Assembly: GCA_001455915.2 (NCBI GenBank)
Contig: LNDK02000110.1
Location: 1,179,148-1,243,147 of the forward strand
Reading direction: 5' to 3'
Length of the DNA: 64,000 nt
Origin: Samsoniella hepiali
Taxonomy: Eukaryota > Ascomycota > Sordariomycetes > Hypocreales > Cordycipitaceae
The notes under the pieces are model-generated. The model was given only the letters and a program-made list of their open reading frames with translations. It ran no database searches and was not told the origin of the DNA. Position 1 is the first letter of the stretch. Every line of letters starts with the position of its first letter. Shown one piece after another: positions 34,801-45,693 of the stretch. The translations under genes and the position numbers were made by a program.

Positions 34801-36473
34801 CGGCAACAATGACAGCTATCCCTCCATTGTCAAACTGCTTACGAAAGATCAAGGTGTCGACCTCGTCTACAATCCTACGCACAAGGACGTACAGCTTTCT
34901 GTCGCGTGCGTTCGCCGATGTAAGTTGAAGTGACTGATGTCTCGAATATGAACTAACAGCATTAGGTGGTACGATTGTTCACTTTGCCAATTCTTCAGAG
35001 GATTCTTCTTCGTTCAGCTCTCCGGGTATTCCTGTGACAATAGTGGGCTTTGATGTAGCCACTCTGTTGCTCGAGGATCTGGACCATGCGATAGATATGG
35101 TTCATTTGGCGAATAAGCTGACTGCCGATGTATCCTTGGAATGGATGTCGGACTCGACTCTTCATCAACGATTCGATATATCGCAACTGCAAGATGCAAT
35201 GGAAGGCGTCAACGAGTCTCCGCATATCGGTTCTATTTGCATAACTGTGGGTTTGGATCAACAAAATGCAAGCGTTGTTCAAGTTTTGCAGCAAAGTTAT
35301 CCAACTCCGCTGAGAGAATGCATAGACGGCGACGCCACATATGTTTTAGTGGGCGGACTGGGCGGACTTGGAAGAAGCATTGCCGAGCTGCTGACAGCCA
35401 ACGGGGCAAAGAGTATCGCGTTTTTGAGCAGATCCGGCGCTTCTTCTTCGACAGCCACGCAGTTCTTGGAGAAGCTCTCTGAACAGGGTGTGACTGCCAG
35501 GGCATTTTCCATTGACATCTGCGACCAGGCGGCTCTTCAAAGTCTGCTCACAGCCACCGTTTCTGCAACCATGCCGCCGATTGCTGGCGTGTTTCACTGC
35601 GCAGCTGTTATCAAGGACGCTGTCTTTGACAACATGACCTATGAAAACTGGAATGCCGGGTTTAAGCCAAAAGCCCTGGGCGCATGCAACCTCGTTGAAG
35701 CTGTGGAAGCACTCGGGCATGATCCGTTTTACGTGTTTTTGGCAAGCTCGGCGGGCGTCATTGGCACCCGCGGACAGGCAAACTACGCAGCTGGCAATGC
35801 TTTCCTTGACGCTTTGGCTAGAAATATCCGACTTCGTGGGGGGAGGGCCACGTCTCTTGATCTGGGCCCCATCCTCGGGGCAGGCATGTTGACAGAGGGT
35901 GAAGGCATCCTCGACATTCTACGGGCCAGTGGCTTCTATGGCATTCGACATGATGACTTTCTTACGATAGTCAAGCATGCTATAACCGGAGAGACAGTCC
36001 GCGGCAAGCCGTTACCACCTCAAGTTGTTCTCGGTGTTGGCACCGGCGGATTAATGTTGCAAAATCAGCCGGCGGACCCGTACTGGTCCCGGACAGCCAT
36101 GTACTCGTACCTGAACATCGTCGACATGCCAGAGCCATACTTGAGCGCCCCTACAACGTCAGCCGGACCGGGCATCAAAGCTGAATTGATGAGCTGCACA
36201 GATGCTGAAATCGCAGCCAACATTGTGTGCAGTGGTCTTTCGAGTATGCTCGCCAAGTCAATGAACATGATCGCTGAAGACATCGATTCATGCCGAACCC
36301 CAAGCGCCTACGGTGTTGATTCGCTTGTTGCCGTCGGTGTTCGCAATTGGGTGTCTGGAAACTGCGGAGTGGATACTTCTGTTTTCGAAATACTGAGTGA
36401 GTTGACTGTTTACGAATTGTCCAAGTTAATTGTCCAGAAGGGGAGGTTCGGGCTTCGCACAGATAAGTCTTAG
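28830..36473 (+). CDS. Highly reducing type I polyketide synthase
   Basis: Ten exons: 28830-29000, 29045-29101, 29154-29241, 29302-29367, 29421-29623, 29677-29917, 29972-30321, 30379-30465, 30527-34919, 34966-36473; 2387 residues. Order KS-AT-DH-(vestigial MT)-ER-KR-ACP. KS: starts IAIIGLGLRFPG, active Cys in DTGCSGSLVS, His in ECHGTGTQAGD and KPNIGHLEGAAG (residues 1-430). AT: FCGQGSQWARMG near 560, active Ser in GHSSGEIAAA near 645. DH: WILDHQVQKTVIYPAAG near 967 and HPGTLDSMFQ near 1153. The stretch between about 1230 and 1600 lacks a SAM-binding motif. ER: cofactor loop reads VHAGAIGFGLAA near 1796. KR: GGLGGLGRSIA near 2014, Ser and Tyr in ASSAGVIG...QANYAAGNAF near 2156. ACP: GVDSLVAVG near 2336. 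No thioesterase. It builds a reduced polyketide of unknown structure. The last 741 bases recur at 37514-38254. Confidence 0.93.
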
Positions 36474-36601
36474 GCAGCTACATATTGTTGATAATAGATT
36501 GTACTTATTACATACAACTTGCTCCAAACGGCCACGGTTGTGCACAAAAAAGATCATTTGCCACAGAGGAGGAACCTATCGACTCCAGACAATGGCAAAA
36601 A

Positions 36602-36681
36602 TGCGTGATCTGGGAATCGAACCCAGGGCTCCCCGACGTTGCTGATGGCAACGGAGAATTTTACCACTAAACCAATCACGC
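36602..36681 (-). tRNA. tRNA-Gly (GCC) with 9-nt intron
   Basis: Minus strand, 80 nt. The acceptor stem GCGTGAT pairs with ATCACGC; the D arm is GTTT-AGTGGTA-AAAT; the anticodon stem CTCCG pairs with CGGGG; the T arm is CTGGG-TTCGATT-CCCAG; the discriminator base is A. The anticodon loop is TTGCCA followed by nine extra bases (TCAGCAACG) and T, so the GCC anticodon is followed, after position 37, by a short intron at the canonical place. It lies 129 bases after the PKS stop and 224 bases from the 3' end of the (duplicated) methyltransferase fragment. A/T-rich flanks. Confidence 0.92.
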
Positions 36682-36905
36682 TATCGATTATCGATGTGCA
36701 GTGAGCCTGGTATTACAATATATATTGCCGGTGGGGTAAAAACCCTAACCCCCTTGAGCAAAGCAAGGATCACGGTCAGGATTAACGCAAAAACATGGAG
36801 ACGTCTTGTACTGGGAAGCGATCAAGAAAACTGTTTAATTTTTGCGGTATTTCTAACTTGTCAACCCTCTCTAGCTTATGATAACCAGTCAGCTTCACCA
36901 AGGCT

Positions 36906-37512
36906 CTAGCTGCTTGGGCCACCCTCAGATGCAAGCTCCTGTTCTGGATCCCATACGGCCTCAATGACACTCATGCGGCATCCCTGTGCCCTCGTAACAC
37001 CCTATCCCGAGTCAGTCTAATTGATTTCTAAATCAGCCGTCGGATACTAGACTCACCTGGAACTTGAAACGTGAATCCGCCGCTGCAAATAACGCTTTGA
37101 ACTCATTCTCGTCACGCTCCTGAGCATTCAATAGAGTAAGCATGACCATGTCCATGCCTCGCATCAGCTTTTCATCCCAAGGATTTTCCGTGCCAGGTTG
37201 TCGTAAGCAATGGTCGTTGATCACAATTCGGGCGCCAGGCTTCAAGGACGGGACAAGGTTCTTGAGAATGCTGGTTGCATATGGCGTCGAGTAGTTATGG
37301 ATGATCCAACGGAAAAAGTATACTGCCAGCATTGTATATGTTAGTCAACATAGGTCAAGGATACTAAAAAGTTGGCAATTGACTCACCGTCCGCATCTTT
37401 GACTGGTTGTTCCTTGAAGAAATCGTGGGCCTGAAGCGTTATTCTGCTGGCGATGGAATCGTCGTCTGCAATTGGATTTGGAGCGCTTTCGACTGTTTTG
37501 GGTAGATCCTGG
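36906..37512 (-). pseudogene. O-methyltransferase 3' fragment (probable assembly copy)
   Basis: Minus strand. Identical to the last part of the complete gene at 38687-40435: a piece of exon 3 (37512-37388), exon 4 (37322-37057) and exon 5 (37001-36906). It breaks off at the N at 37513, where the sequence switches to the PKS KR domain on the other strand. Because it is base-identical to the downstream copy and ends at the N, I regard it as the true 3' end of the same gene, displayed twice, and not as a second gene. Confidence 0.85.
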
Positions 37513-37513
37513 N

Positions 37514-38254
37514 GTGTTTTTGGCAAGCTCGGCGGGCGTCATTGGCACCCGCGGACAGGCAAACTACGCAGCTGGCAATGCTTTCCTTGACGCTTTGGCT
37601 AGAAATATCCGACTTCGTGGGGGGAGGGCCACGTCTCTTGATCTGGGCCCCATCCTCGGGGCAGGCATGTTGACAGAGGGTGAAGGCATCCTCGACATTC
37701 TACGGGCCAGTGGCTTCTATGGCATTCGACATGATGACTTTCTTACGATAGTCAAGCATGCTATAACCGGAGAGACAGTCCGCGGCAAGCCGTTACCACC
37801 TCAAGTTGTTCTCGGTGTTGGCACCGGCGGATTAATGTTGCAAAATCAGCCGGCGGACCCGTACTGGTCCCGGACAGCCATGTACTCGTACCTGAACATC
37901 GTCGACATGCCAGAGCCATACTTGAGCGCCCCTACAACGTCAGCCGGACCGGGCATCAAAGCTGAATTGATGAGCTGCACAGATGCTGAAATCGCAGCCA
38001 ACATTGTGTGCAGTGGTCTTTCGAGTATGCTCGCCAAGTCAATGAACATGATCGCTGAAGACATCGATTCATGCCGAACCCCAAGCGCCTACGGTGTTGA
38101 TTCGCTTGTTGCCGTCGGTGTTCGCAATTGGGTGTCTGGAAACTGCGGAGTGGATACTTCTGTTTTCGAAATACTGAGTGAGTTGACTGTTTACGAATTG
38201 TCCAAGTTAATTGTCCAGAAGGGGAGGTTCGGGCTTCGCACAGATAAGTCTTAG
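37514..38254 (+). pseudogene. PKS 3' fragment, KR-ACP (probable assembly copy)
   Basis: Repeats the final 741 bases of the PKS: the end of the KR domain (ASSAGVIG, QANYAAGNAF) through the ACP (GVDSLVAVG) and the same stop. It has no start codon or promoter of its own and begins directly after the N. Treat as a duplicate display of 35733-36473. Confidence 0.88.
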
Positions 38255-38382
38255 GCAGCTACATATTGTTGATAATAGATTGTACTTATTACATACAACT
38301 TGCTCCAAACGGCCACGGTTGTGCACAAAAAAGATCATTTGCCACAGAGGAGGAACCTATCGACTCCAGACAATGGCAAAAA

Positions 38383-38462
38383 TGCGTGATCTGGGAATCG
38401 AACCCAGGGCTCCCCGACGTTGCTGATGGCAACGGAGAATTTTACCACTAAACCAATCACGC
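38383..38462 (-). tRNA. tRNA-Gly (GCC), second display of the same gene
   Basis: Base-identical to 36602-36681, including the 9-nt intron, and carried inside the 1780-bp duplication. Foldable and complete, but probably not an independent gene. Confidence 0.75.
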
Positions 38463-38686
38463 TATCGATTATCGATGTGCAGTGAGCCTGGTATTACAAT
38501 ATATATTGCCGGTGGGGTAAAAACCCTAACCCCCTTGAGCAAAGCAAGGATCACGGTCAGGATTAACGCAAAAACATGGAGACGTCTTGTACTGGGAAGC
38601 GATCAAGAAAACTGTTTAATTTTTGCGGTATTTCTAACTTGTCAACCCTCTCTAGCTTATGATAACCAGTCAGCTTCACCAAGGCT

Positions 38687-40435
38687 CTAGCTGCTTGGGC
38701 CACCCTCAGATGCAAGCTCCTGTTCTGGATCCCATACGGCCTCAATGACACTCATGCGGCATCCCTGTGCCCTCGTAACACCCTATCCCGAGTCAGTCTA
38801 ATTGATTTCTAAATCAGCCGTCGGATACTAGACTCACCTGGAACTTGAAACGTGAATCCGCCGCTGCAAATAACGCTTTGAACTCATTCTCGTCACGCTC
38901 CTGAGCATTCAATAGAGTAAGCATGACCATGTCCATGCCTCGCATCAGCTTTTCATCCCAAGGATTTTCCGTGCCAGGTTGTCGTAAGCAATGGTCGTTG
39001 ATCACAATTCGGGCGCCAGGCTTCAAGGACGGGACAAGGTTCTTGAGAATGCTGGTTGCATATGGCGTCGAGTAGTTATGGATGATCCAACGGAAAAAGT
39101 ATACTGCCAGCATTGTATATGTTAGTCAACATAGGTCAAGGATACTAAAAAGTTGGCAATTGACTCACCGTCCGCATCTTTGACTGGTTGTTCCTTGAAG
39201 AAATCGTGGGCCTGAAGCGTTATTCTGCTGGCGATGGAATCGTCGTCTGCAATTGGATTTGGAGCGCTTTCGACTGTTTTGGGTAGATCCTGGACGATAA
39301 ACTTCATGTTCTTCCACTTCTTTGCCAAGTCCACGCTAACAAAGCCATGGCTGCCACCAATGTCGACAAAGGTTCCGTTGCTTTTGTCAATTTTTGAGAG
39401 ATCATAATTGTCGACGAAATGCTTGACTTCATATCCTTCTCCTCCAGTTAAGCTGGCCATGGCGGCACCCATTCTTTTTGCGGCTTTTGGATTCTTTCCA
39501 AAAGTGACAAACATGGGCTCTTTGTTCACGGTGTTGAATGCAAAATTGAATCCAGTCGTGGTCAGAGACGTCGCCTCGGGATACTCTTGTAGGGACTTGA
39601 GCACATTGGCTGAGGCTGGGAAAATGTCCTCCGAGTTGAAGCCAATCCAGTCCTGCAGAGCAGCGTCTTCGGCGAGGCAGCGAGACAAGGCAGTGTGGGC
39701 AATGGTTCCTGGTGTTGGCTCGCAAAAGATGCGGTTTGTCATTGCATGGCGCATAATTCGACCAAGATTTATCGCATCCAATGAAGTCTTGGACTCAAGT
39801 TCAGCAAAGGAGATGGTGCCCGACGTGGGGACAAGAGCGGCTGTACAGCAGTTAGACTATAGGTGTTGTATTCATTCAAGGCGTTCAAGGCTTACCGATT
39901 CCATAGTGGTTGATTATCTGCAGAGTCAATGAATCCAAGAACTGTGCTACCATGTCAGTGTCTTTCGCACAGACCATCAAGTCTCTTATTAACTCACACC
40001 CCAGACGCCCCATCGCACGCTCTCGCGCGGGCCACGAACTAGGCTTGAAAGCTCGTTGGCAGCGAAGATAATTTCATGGCGGCTCTTTTGAATGTCTCCG
40101 GGAAGCTTTGGGAAGTCGGGCGGGGCATCTGCGTCAAATGACGGGGGTGCAATGCCTTGACTCTTGCAATAACTGTCAAGCTTATCGGACTCTGTACTGA
40201 TAATCCTTGCGAGATGTATCATCCGTGAATCGGCTGATGTGACTGGTTTCGCTTCTGGTGATGGCTTGGATTCGCCGCCTTGCTCTTTGGTGCGTACGTG
40301 GCTCTCAGTCTCCCGATTTGATTTGAGCTGTGCTATTCCGGAGAAAGATCGTCGGTTGAGCTTTTTTTCCTCTACCGTAGCTGACCGTGATGATCCAGCA
40401 CTAGAGCCCTGGATCCAAGACTTGAATTTCCCCAT
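38687..40435 (-). CDS. COMT-type O-methyltransferase of the PKS locus
   Basis: Exons on the minus strand: 40435-39998, 39941-39896, 39840-39169, 39103-38838 and 38782-38687; 505 residues. Residues 1-80 are basic and Ser-rich (MGKFKSWIQGSS), with no family counterpart. A dimerisation/winged-helix part follows (VRWGVWGFLDSLTLQIINHYGI, then an ALVPTSGTISFAELES segment). The Rossmann fold has SAM-binding FVDIGGSHGFVSVDLA near 325-340, and the catalytic His sits in FFRWIIHNYS near 390. It transfers a methyl group from SAM to a hydroxyl, as in sterigmatocystin-type OmtA relatives. Introns are all GTGAGT/GTAAGC. It points toward the PKS with only the tRNA between them, which suggests it modifies the polyketide. 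The start was chosen as the first ATG; an upstream TTG in frame is not needed. Confidence 0.9.
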
Positions 40436-42772
40436 TCCTCTCAGAGTCGGCAATCAGATGTCTCGATTTAAAATATCGAGGGTTTATTAGGTCTATCAGA
40501 AGTTAGCAGCCCGAGGGTGAGAATGTTGAATTGCTGGGGAGCTGCAGGCCTTGCCAGTGCCAGCTAATGTCGAGCTGCAAGTGACAGAAAGGTGAAGTGA
40601 CGAAAAGTGACCAGGGCAGCTGGGAGGGTGGGCAAGATGCAGTCAAGTGGCTCCCAGCATGATGCCGGCGGCACATAAATTAATTGAGATCGCAGGAGCG
40701 TCCCGCAACTCTGGGTTGTAGATTACACCTGGCTGTCCACGTTGACAATCCGACGAGACGAGAAAGTTCAGATGGCGCATCTGGCCAGCGAGAGCGCAGT
40801 GCGCTCTTTTGACAGCCCATGCCCATACGACTACCAGCAAGTGAATGGTAGACTGGTTCAAGGACATGCCATCCCGATGCGTGCATATCGGGAGCGCTGG
40901 GCAAGTGTGGTGCGCCCCGACCTGCATCAGGAAGGCAGCCCAGACGTCGTGCGGCGTGGTGGCGGGGTCGGATAAATGAAGGAGGAAGAGTATATCGTTC
41001 AAAAGGGCAGGGTAGGGCAGACGACTTGATGCATTGTAAAACCACAGTTACGTACGTTTTGCGACTGCCAATAGGTCCAGGCGGCTGAATCCCTGGGCTG
41101 GAATTGTGATATGCTGCCAGCCGAGTGAGGGATATGAAAGAGGTTCGTCAAGGGCCTCGGGTGTCCTTGCTCAAGCGCAAGGTACCTAGTAAAGCGTGGT
41201 GAAGGCTGAAGCGTAGTAGTGAGGCGGAGCTGCGTAGGTCAAGCCTGGTCAAGCCTGGTCAAGCCTGGTCAAGCCTGGTCAAGCCTAGGAAAAGGCGAGA
41301 GGTACTTGTTGGTGCAAGGTGAAGCTGATACGAGACAGCAATTGGGAAGAGCGCATCGCATCTGTGACGGAGAACACGGAGAGAACATGAAGCACACCTC
41401 CCTCTTTGCCATGATTAATATATATATTATGTGGCATGGTGGGTGCGCCGTACCAGCACGCTGGGTTGGCAAAGCGGGCGGGAGATGCATCCAAAGTGGC
41501 GCCACCACTACTCGCACCCGAGGCAGCGGGACAGCAATATGGACAGATACAAGCAGACTTGCTAGTAGGTAGGCAAACAGTGGCAGCTATATTTGACAGC
41601 GGCCGAGTGCCTCTGTCCTTCTGGTGGCGCAAATATAAGCCCAATTTTATTCAGGAGACTTGTCTACAAGAGCCACAAAAAACGTGTGCCTCGCTTTTTG
41701 CTGACCGTGTCGCCGCAAGTTCGCCATGTCTCCCACAGGAACAAACATATCCCCACCATGCCAATGCACTGTAACCCTAGCGGCCCAGGAAAAACTGCTG
41801 ACGAGCTGGCCTTGCGCAGAAGGCCCAGTCGGTGCCGGTGCTGCCACTGATTGGAAGCCGGTCCTCTGGCGTCGCCCGATGCAGCTTCGTCCAAGGATGA
41901 ATAGAGACTGGCATTGTTGCTCCAAAGTCTCAGCAACCACCTAATTCAGTCAGCCGGCTCTGTGCAGCTTAAAACCTGCCACCTGGCCAAGGTCAATTAT
42001 GACAGGTCAGTCCTGTCAATCCCGGTCCCAAGCCCCCGCGCTGGCTTGCATGCAAGGGCGCCGCCCCGGCAGTTTCTGTCCCAATGGTGTGGGCGGTTTC
42101 GCGATTGGACCATTTTACGCCCTGTCATGATTGGCTCATTTCTGAGCCCTGCCACATTGTACAGTATATCATGTCTTGGTTTATTGTTTTTTTTTTTGTC
42201 CCTTGACCCGGGTCACCCACCCTGTCTGTAAGCTCTCAGCCGCTGCAGACGCAGCACTGTCAAATCGGTACCCGTCTCTTAACCTTTTATTGTCGACTAG
42301 ACTTAGTAGCTGTGGAGCAACAGCCTCCTCTGGGCCTCTATGCTGCGGACCCTGGTCGGTGTGCTGGCAAGCGAAATGTTTCGTCATGTTATCAATAACC
42401 TGTGATGCTCCTGTCCCATTCACCAGGCTGAGTACGGAGTGGTACGGTCGGAAGCTTGCATTTCACCTTTGTTTCCAAGAGCACGTTCCCCAAGAGATGG
42501 ATTCGATGCTGCCACAAACAAAGAAAACGGCAAAAATCAAACCATTCGGCAACGATGATGGCATTCTCTAATTCCTTTCGTCGGTGGCGCGGCATTTCAA
42601 TATTTGCCTCATAAAGCTCCCAAATATGTGTCCAACTCCCGTAAACTCCAATTTTCAATGCTCTGGAAATGATACACAGTCTGGTTTCTATAGTCCGTAT
42701 ATGTCATTCAACGTCCAGCCTTGAAGCAGTTTGTTGCTCGCTGACTCCCCCTTTCAACGCTTCCAGTGGTCT
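40436..42772. other. Intergenic
   Basis: Between the O-methyltransferase start and the 3' end of the LaeA-like gene. No supported frame. A 10-bp tandem repeat sits at 41241-41286. Minor frames on both strands lack motifs and splice partners. The first ~400 bases should contain the O-methyltransferase promoter. Confidence 0.55.
41241..41286. repeat. (AAGCCTGGTC)4 tandem repeat
   Basis: Four perfect 10-bp units, preceded by GGTC and followed by AAGCCT, so the array extends for about 50 bases in all. Confidence 0.9.
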
Positions 42773-44466
42773 TTATCCCATATTCTCCGGCTTTTGCGCG
42801 TATATGATGTGAAGGGGCATGTACATGAGCGCGGCATTATCGTGGTAGGCTCTCCGAACGCCAGTGAGAAATACTTCAATCTCATCGCGGTTCCAGTTTA
42901 ATCCGCGTACCATTGGTCCAAGTGCGATTGCCTGCAAGCCGTCGAGAAGAATTGTGCGCCAATACAACCCGACCGTCTTGAGGACCTTGTTCTTGGGCCA
43001 CGTTCCAATTGGTACATGAAAAACACGCTCTGTGACGTTGACGTAGCCAGCTTCTTGCAGCATCTTGGTCAATTGGCCGCCTGAAGAAATATTGAGGTCC
43101 ACGCCCAATTTTCCCAGTCCTGCAGTGACGTGAGACCAGAACTGGGCGACCTGATGGTCTTCCGGTAAGTCTACGTCGGGGTTGGCACTCCGGGGGCAGT
43201 GGTGGATTTCTTGCAGTTCTATCCAGCCGCCTGGCTTTAGATGCCTACGGTCAGTTGTTAGCGTAAAGGTGTCGTCAATCTCATGGCGAAGAACATACTC
43301 CAATGCTCGGCGGAAGAGTCGCATCCAATCTTTCAGCGCCATGACGGTATGTCTGGAATGAATGTAGTCAAAGTGATTACGGGGGTATAGCCAAGGCGAC
43401 TCGGCATCGTCAACAATGAATCTGACATTGGGCGGTAGCCAGTCAGGCTGAATGGGAGACAGATCTATCCCAAGAACGCTGGCGCTGGGAAATTGATCGC
43501 CCACTTGGCAAGGCAATCAGGGTTAGCTTCGGATATTGCATTCGCTAGGCAGTGGTTTGACTCACTTTCGATAACCCAAATGCCTGTTCCGGTACCAATA
43601 TCCAGAATCTGTTGTGGGTTGTCGCCAATCGGCGCAAAGAACAGTTTCTGGCCGCAGAGAAGCTTCACCATTGCATGCTTCATGTCTTCTCTTTCTTGTT
43701 CCACGTCATCGTTGGGGAAGTTGTAGGCGCCTTCACGGAAGCGATGGTAGCGGCGACCATTCTCAAACATGTAGTCCCTGACCGAAGATTCTGCAGAAGT
43801 ACTGCCAGAGCTAAACCCTTCGCTTTCGTATCCTCCGTCCGAAGCATTGTCCCGAAAGTCACGCGATTCGTCTTCGGCCACAATCGACTCCTCTGCCTGT
43901 GTGAAGGCCTCCCATGACATTTGCTCTTGTTCTGTCGCGGAAAGTGATGGGAACATGTCCACACCATTCGGATGGGTCAGAGGGGAGACTATGAGAGATT
44001 CCGGTCTGCCACTTGTCTGCGCATAGCCAGGCTGGAGTGCGGGGTCTGCATCGGCAGCTGCTTCAGCCTCTGTCGCTGCATTCTGCTTCGATTCTGGATT
44101 TTTTCCCTTTTCTGAGACTCGAGGGTGCCCTTGTGTGTCACTGGGCTCTTTGCCTTGGGGGTGGCTATCCGGGTGGCCGGCTCCAGCGGCACGGTCGCTA
44201 GCAAGTTCGGTGACTTTCACGCTTTCGGTATTCGCCGCAGCCCCGGGGGTTGTTTCTGCTGCGCTCTTGGCTATGCTTTGTGCTGTCTCGACATCGGTGC
44301 TATGTTTGGTTGTCGATGCGTTCTCAGTGGATGTTTCGTCGTAGGGTAGAGCCATGGTGCCGGGAGCGGACACTTGCTGGCTTGCGGCATTGCATTGGTC
44401 CTCGGGAATATCCGTCAGTGTCTGCGTCGATATTGTGGCGGGTTGTGCTTCGTTTTTTGCGTCCAT
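42773..44466 (-). CDS. LaeA-like SAM-dependent methyltransferase
   Basis: Exons on the minus strand: 44466-43566, 43503-43299 and 43244-42773; 525 residues. Residues 1-220 are Ser/Thr/Glu/Ala rich and appear disordered. YMFENGRRYHRFREGAYNFPNDDVEQ then leads into the class I fold: ILDIGTGTGIWVIE near 289-302, GIDLSPIQPDWLPPNVRF, DDAESPW, FDYIHSRHTVMALKDW, and LKPGGWIELQE. This is the LaeA/LAE1-like group of fungi, members of which act either as nuclear regulators of secondary metabolism or as tailoring enzymes in gene clusters (TdiE type). The very long N-terminal region is unusual compared with LaeA itself. Its position next to the PKS locus supports a link to the cluster; regulator or tailoring enzyme cannot be decided here. 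Intron sites GTGAGT and GTATGT. Confidence 0.85.
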
Positions 44467-45693
44467 TCTCGTCGACAATCTTGCGTCAGCTTCTTAGCTT
44501 TAGTATAATCAGGACCACACGCTTGACAGTGCCGGTGACCACCTAGTCACGTTATTCGATTGTGTAGATTGTGAAAGTTATTCACATGCGCATTGGGGGC
44601 GCATCGCCTTCTTGGTCGTGTTTGCTCGTGGCGGTGCAGTTATCGCGATGCGTGGAACTCTCGGCGCTAAAGATGGCGAACAGAGCTGACCAGGAACAGT
44701 ATACCAGATGGCGGATTTAGCAACTATGTCGGTATTCTTCAAGTGCATGCACGTATCCAGTGCTTTGAGGCGCCGTTGGGGGGTGTATGGCCTTTCTCGC
44801 GTCAGCAGTAGGAAGAGAGTCAATGGGGAGAGGCGGAAGTGCTGGCTCTTGAGGTGGACGATCGGACAGGTCAAACAGTGCTGCTCCGCAGGTACCTGGT
44901 ACCTAGTACCTAGGGTGGTACCTAGGTAGGCCTGGTGCGGAGTACCTAAGGTAGGTACCTCCAACCTAGACTGTTGGTGGGTCTACCACCTGCTGCTCAG
45001 CCAATGTAAACTGGCTCCGTTCCCTTTGTGTCACCCAGCACCCACACTTGTAGCTTGTCGGTATTCGGGCTCCCTAGCTGTCTAGCTCACAAGGGTTGAT
45101 TATATTCTCAGCTATGGGCTGGGTTTTGGTTGCAATACGTTGGCTTATCAAAGTCCTGCTGCGAGGCTACACCAATGCTAGCTGTGGCGGTCATGTCTTC
45201 ACTTACGGGCGTTATTCCTCTTCTACACCCCACCAGTATGTGCTTGCTCGTACCATATCTGAGGTAAATACCCTCCTGTCCAATGAAAACACTACATTGA
45301 TATGTATGCTTCCGTCGCATGCTTGTAGGTCTGACATCGTAGTGGAGGGCCGAATAATATCGGATGGTAGGCAGACACCGGAACGGAGGTCAACGCCTAT
45401 GCATGCTCTGCAGCTGTAGAGCAATTGCCACCCAATGGTCGCACAAGGTCGTAAACAGGTTGCATCGGAACACAAACCAGAAAAACAGCGGCAAGGATGC
45501 TTCCACCACGATGTAGCAGCGTCACCAGGTAAATATCCTGAACAATGGAGGGTGGGTTGCGCCAGCCCAGCATCCACTGGCAATCAGCGACCCACCAAAA
45601 CCGGCAGTAAAAAGACAACTTGCAAAGAATTGGTGATTGGTTTCATCCAAGACGCAACCTCACCGTGACAAGAGTGACACAGCTTGGCTCAAA
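44467..45693. other. Intergenic
   Basis: Divergent promoter region of the LaeA-like gene (minus) and the next methyltransferase-like gene (plus). It contains the GGTACCT-rich patch at 44890-44958. No supported coding frame. Confidence 0.55.
44890..44958. repeat. GGTACCT/TAGGTACC word cluster
   Basis: Within about 70 bases the palindrome-like words GGTACC, CCTAGG, CTAGTACC and TAGGTACC occur repeatedly, with GCGGAGTACC between them. The words recur elsewhere in the window (near 11455, 12840, 59710). Confidence 0.65.

Larger units (their letters stand above)
35733..39293. repeat. Exact 1780-bp tandem duplication joined by one N
   Basis: 35733-37512 and 37514-39293 agree base for base throughout every part I compared, at a constant offset of 1781. 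Position 37513 is an N, the only one in the window. The upstream copy ends in the middle of an O-methyltransferase exon and the downstream copy starts in the middle of the PKS KR domain, so neither boundary respects gene structure. This is what an unmerged contig overlap looks like. Confidence 0.95.

Noticed and set aside
37472..38254. A separate gene formed by methyltransferase antisense plus PKS KR-ACP
   Set aside because: The frame crosses the N and joins two unrelated strands; it follows from the duplicated assembly segment.
41219..41644. Overlapping 80-120-codon frames near the 10-bp repeat
   Set aside because: Several frames on both strands run through tandem repeat sequence; none has a recognisable protein.
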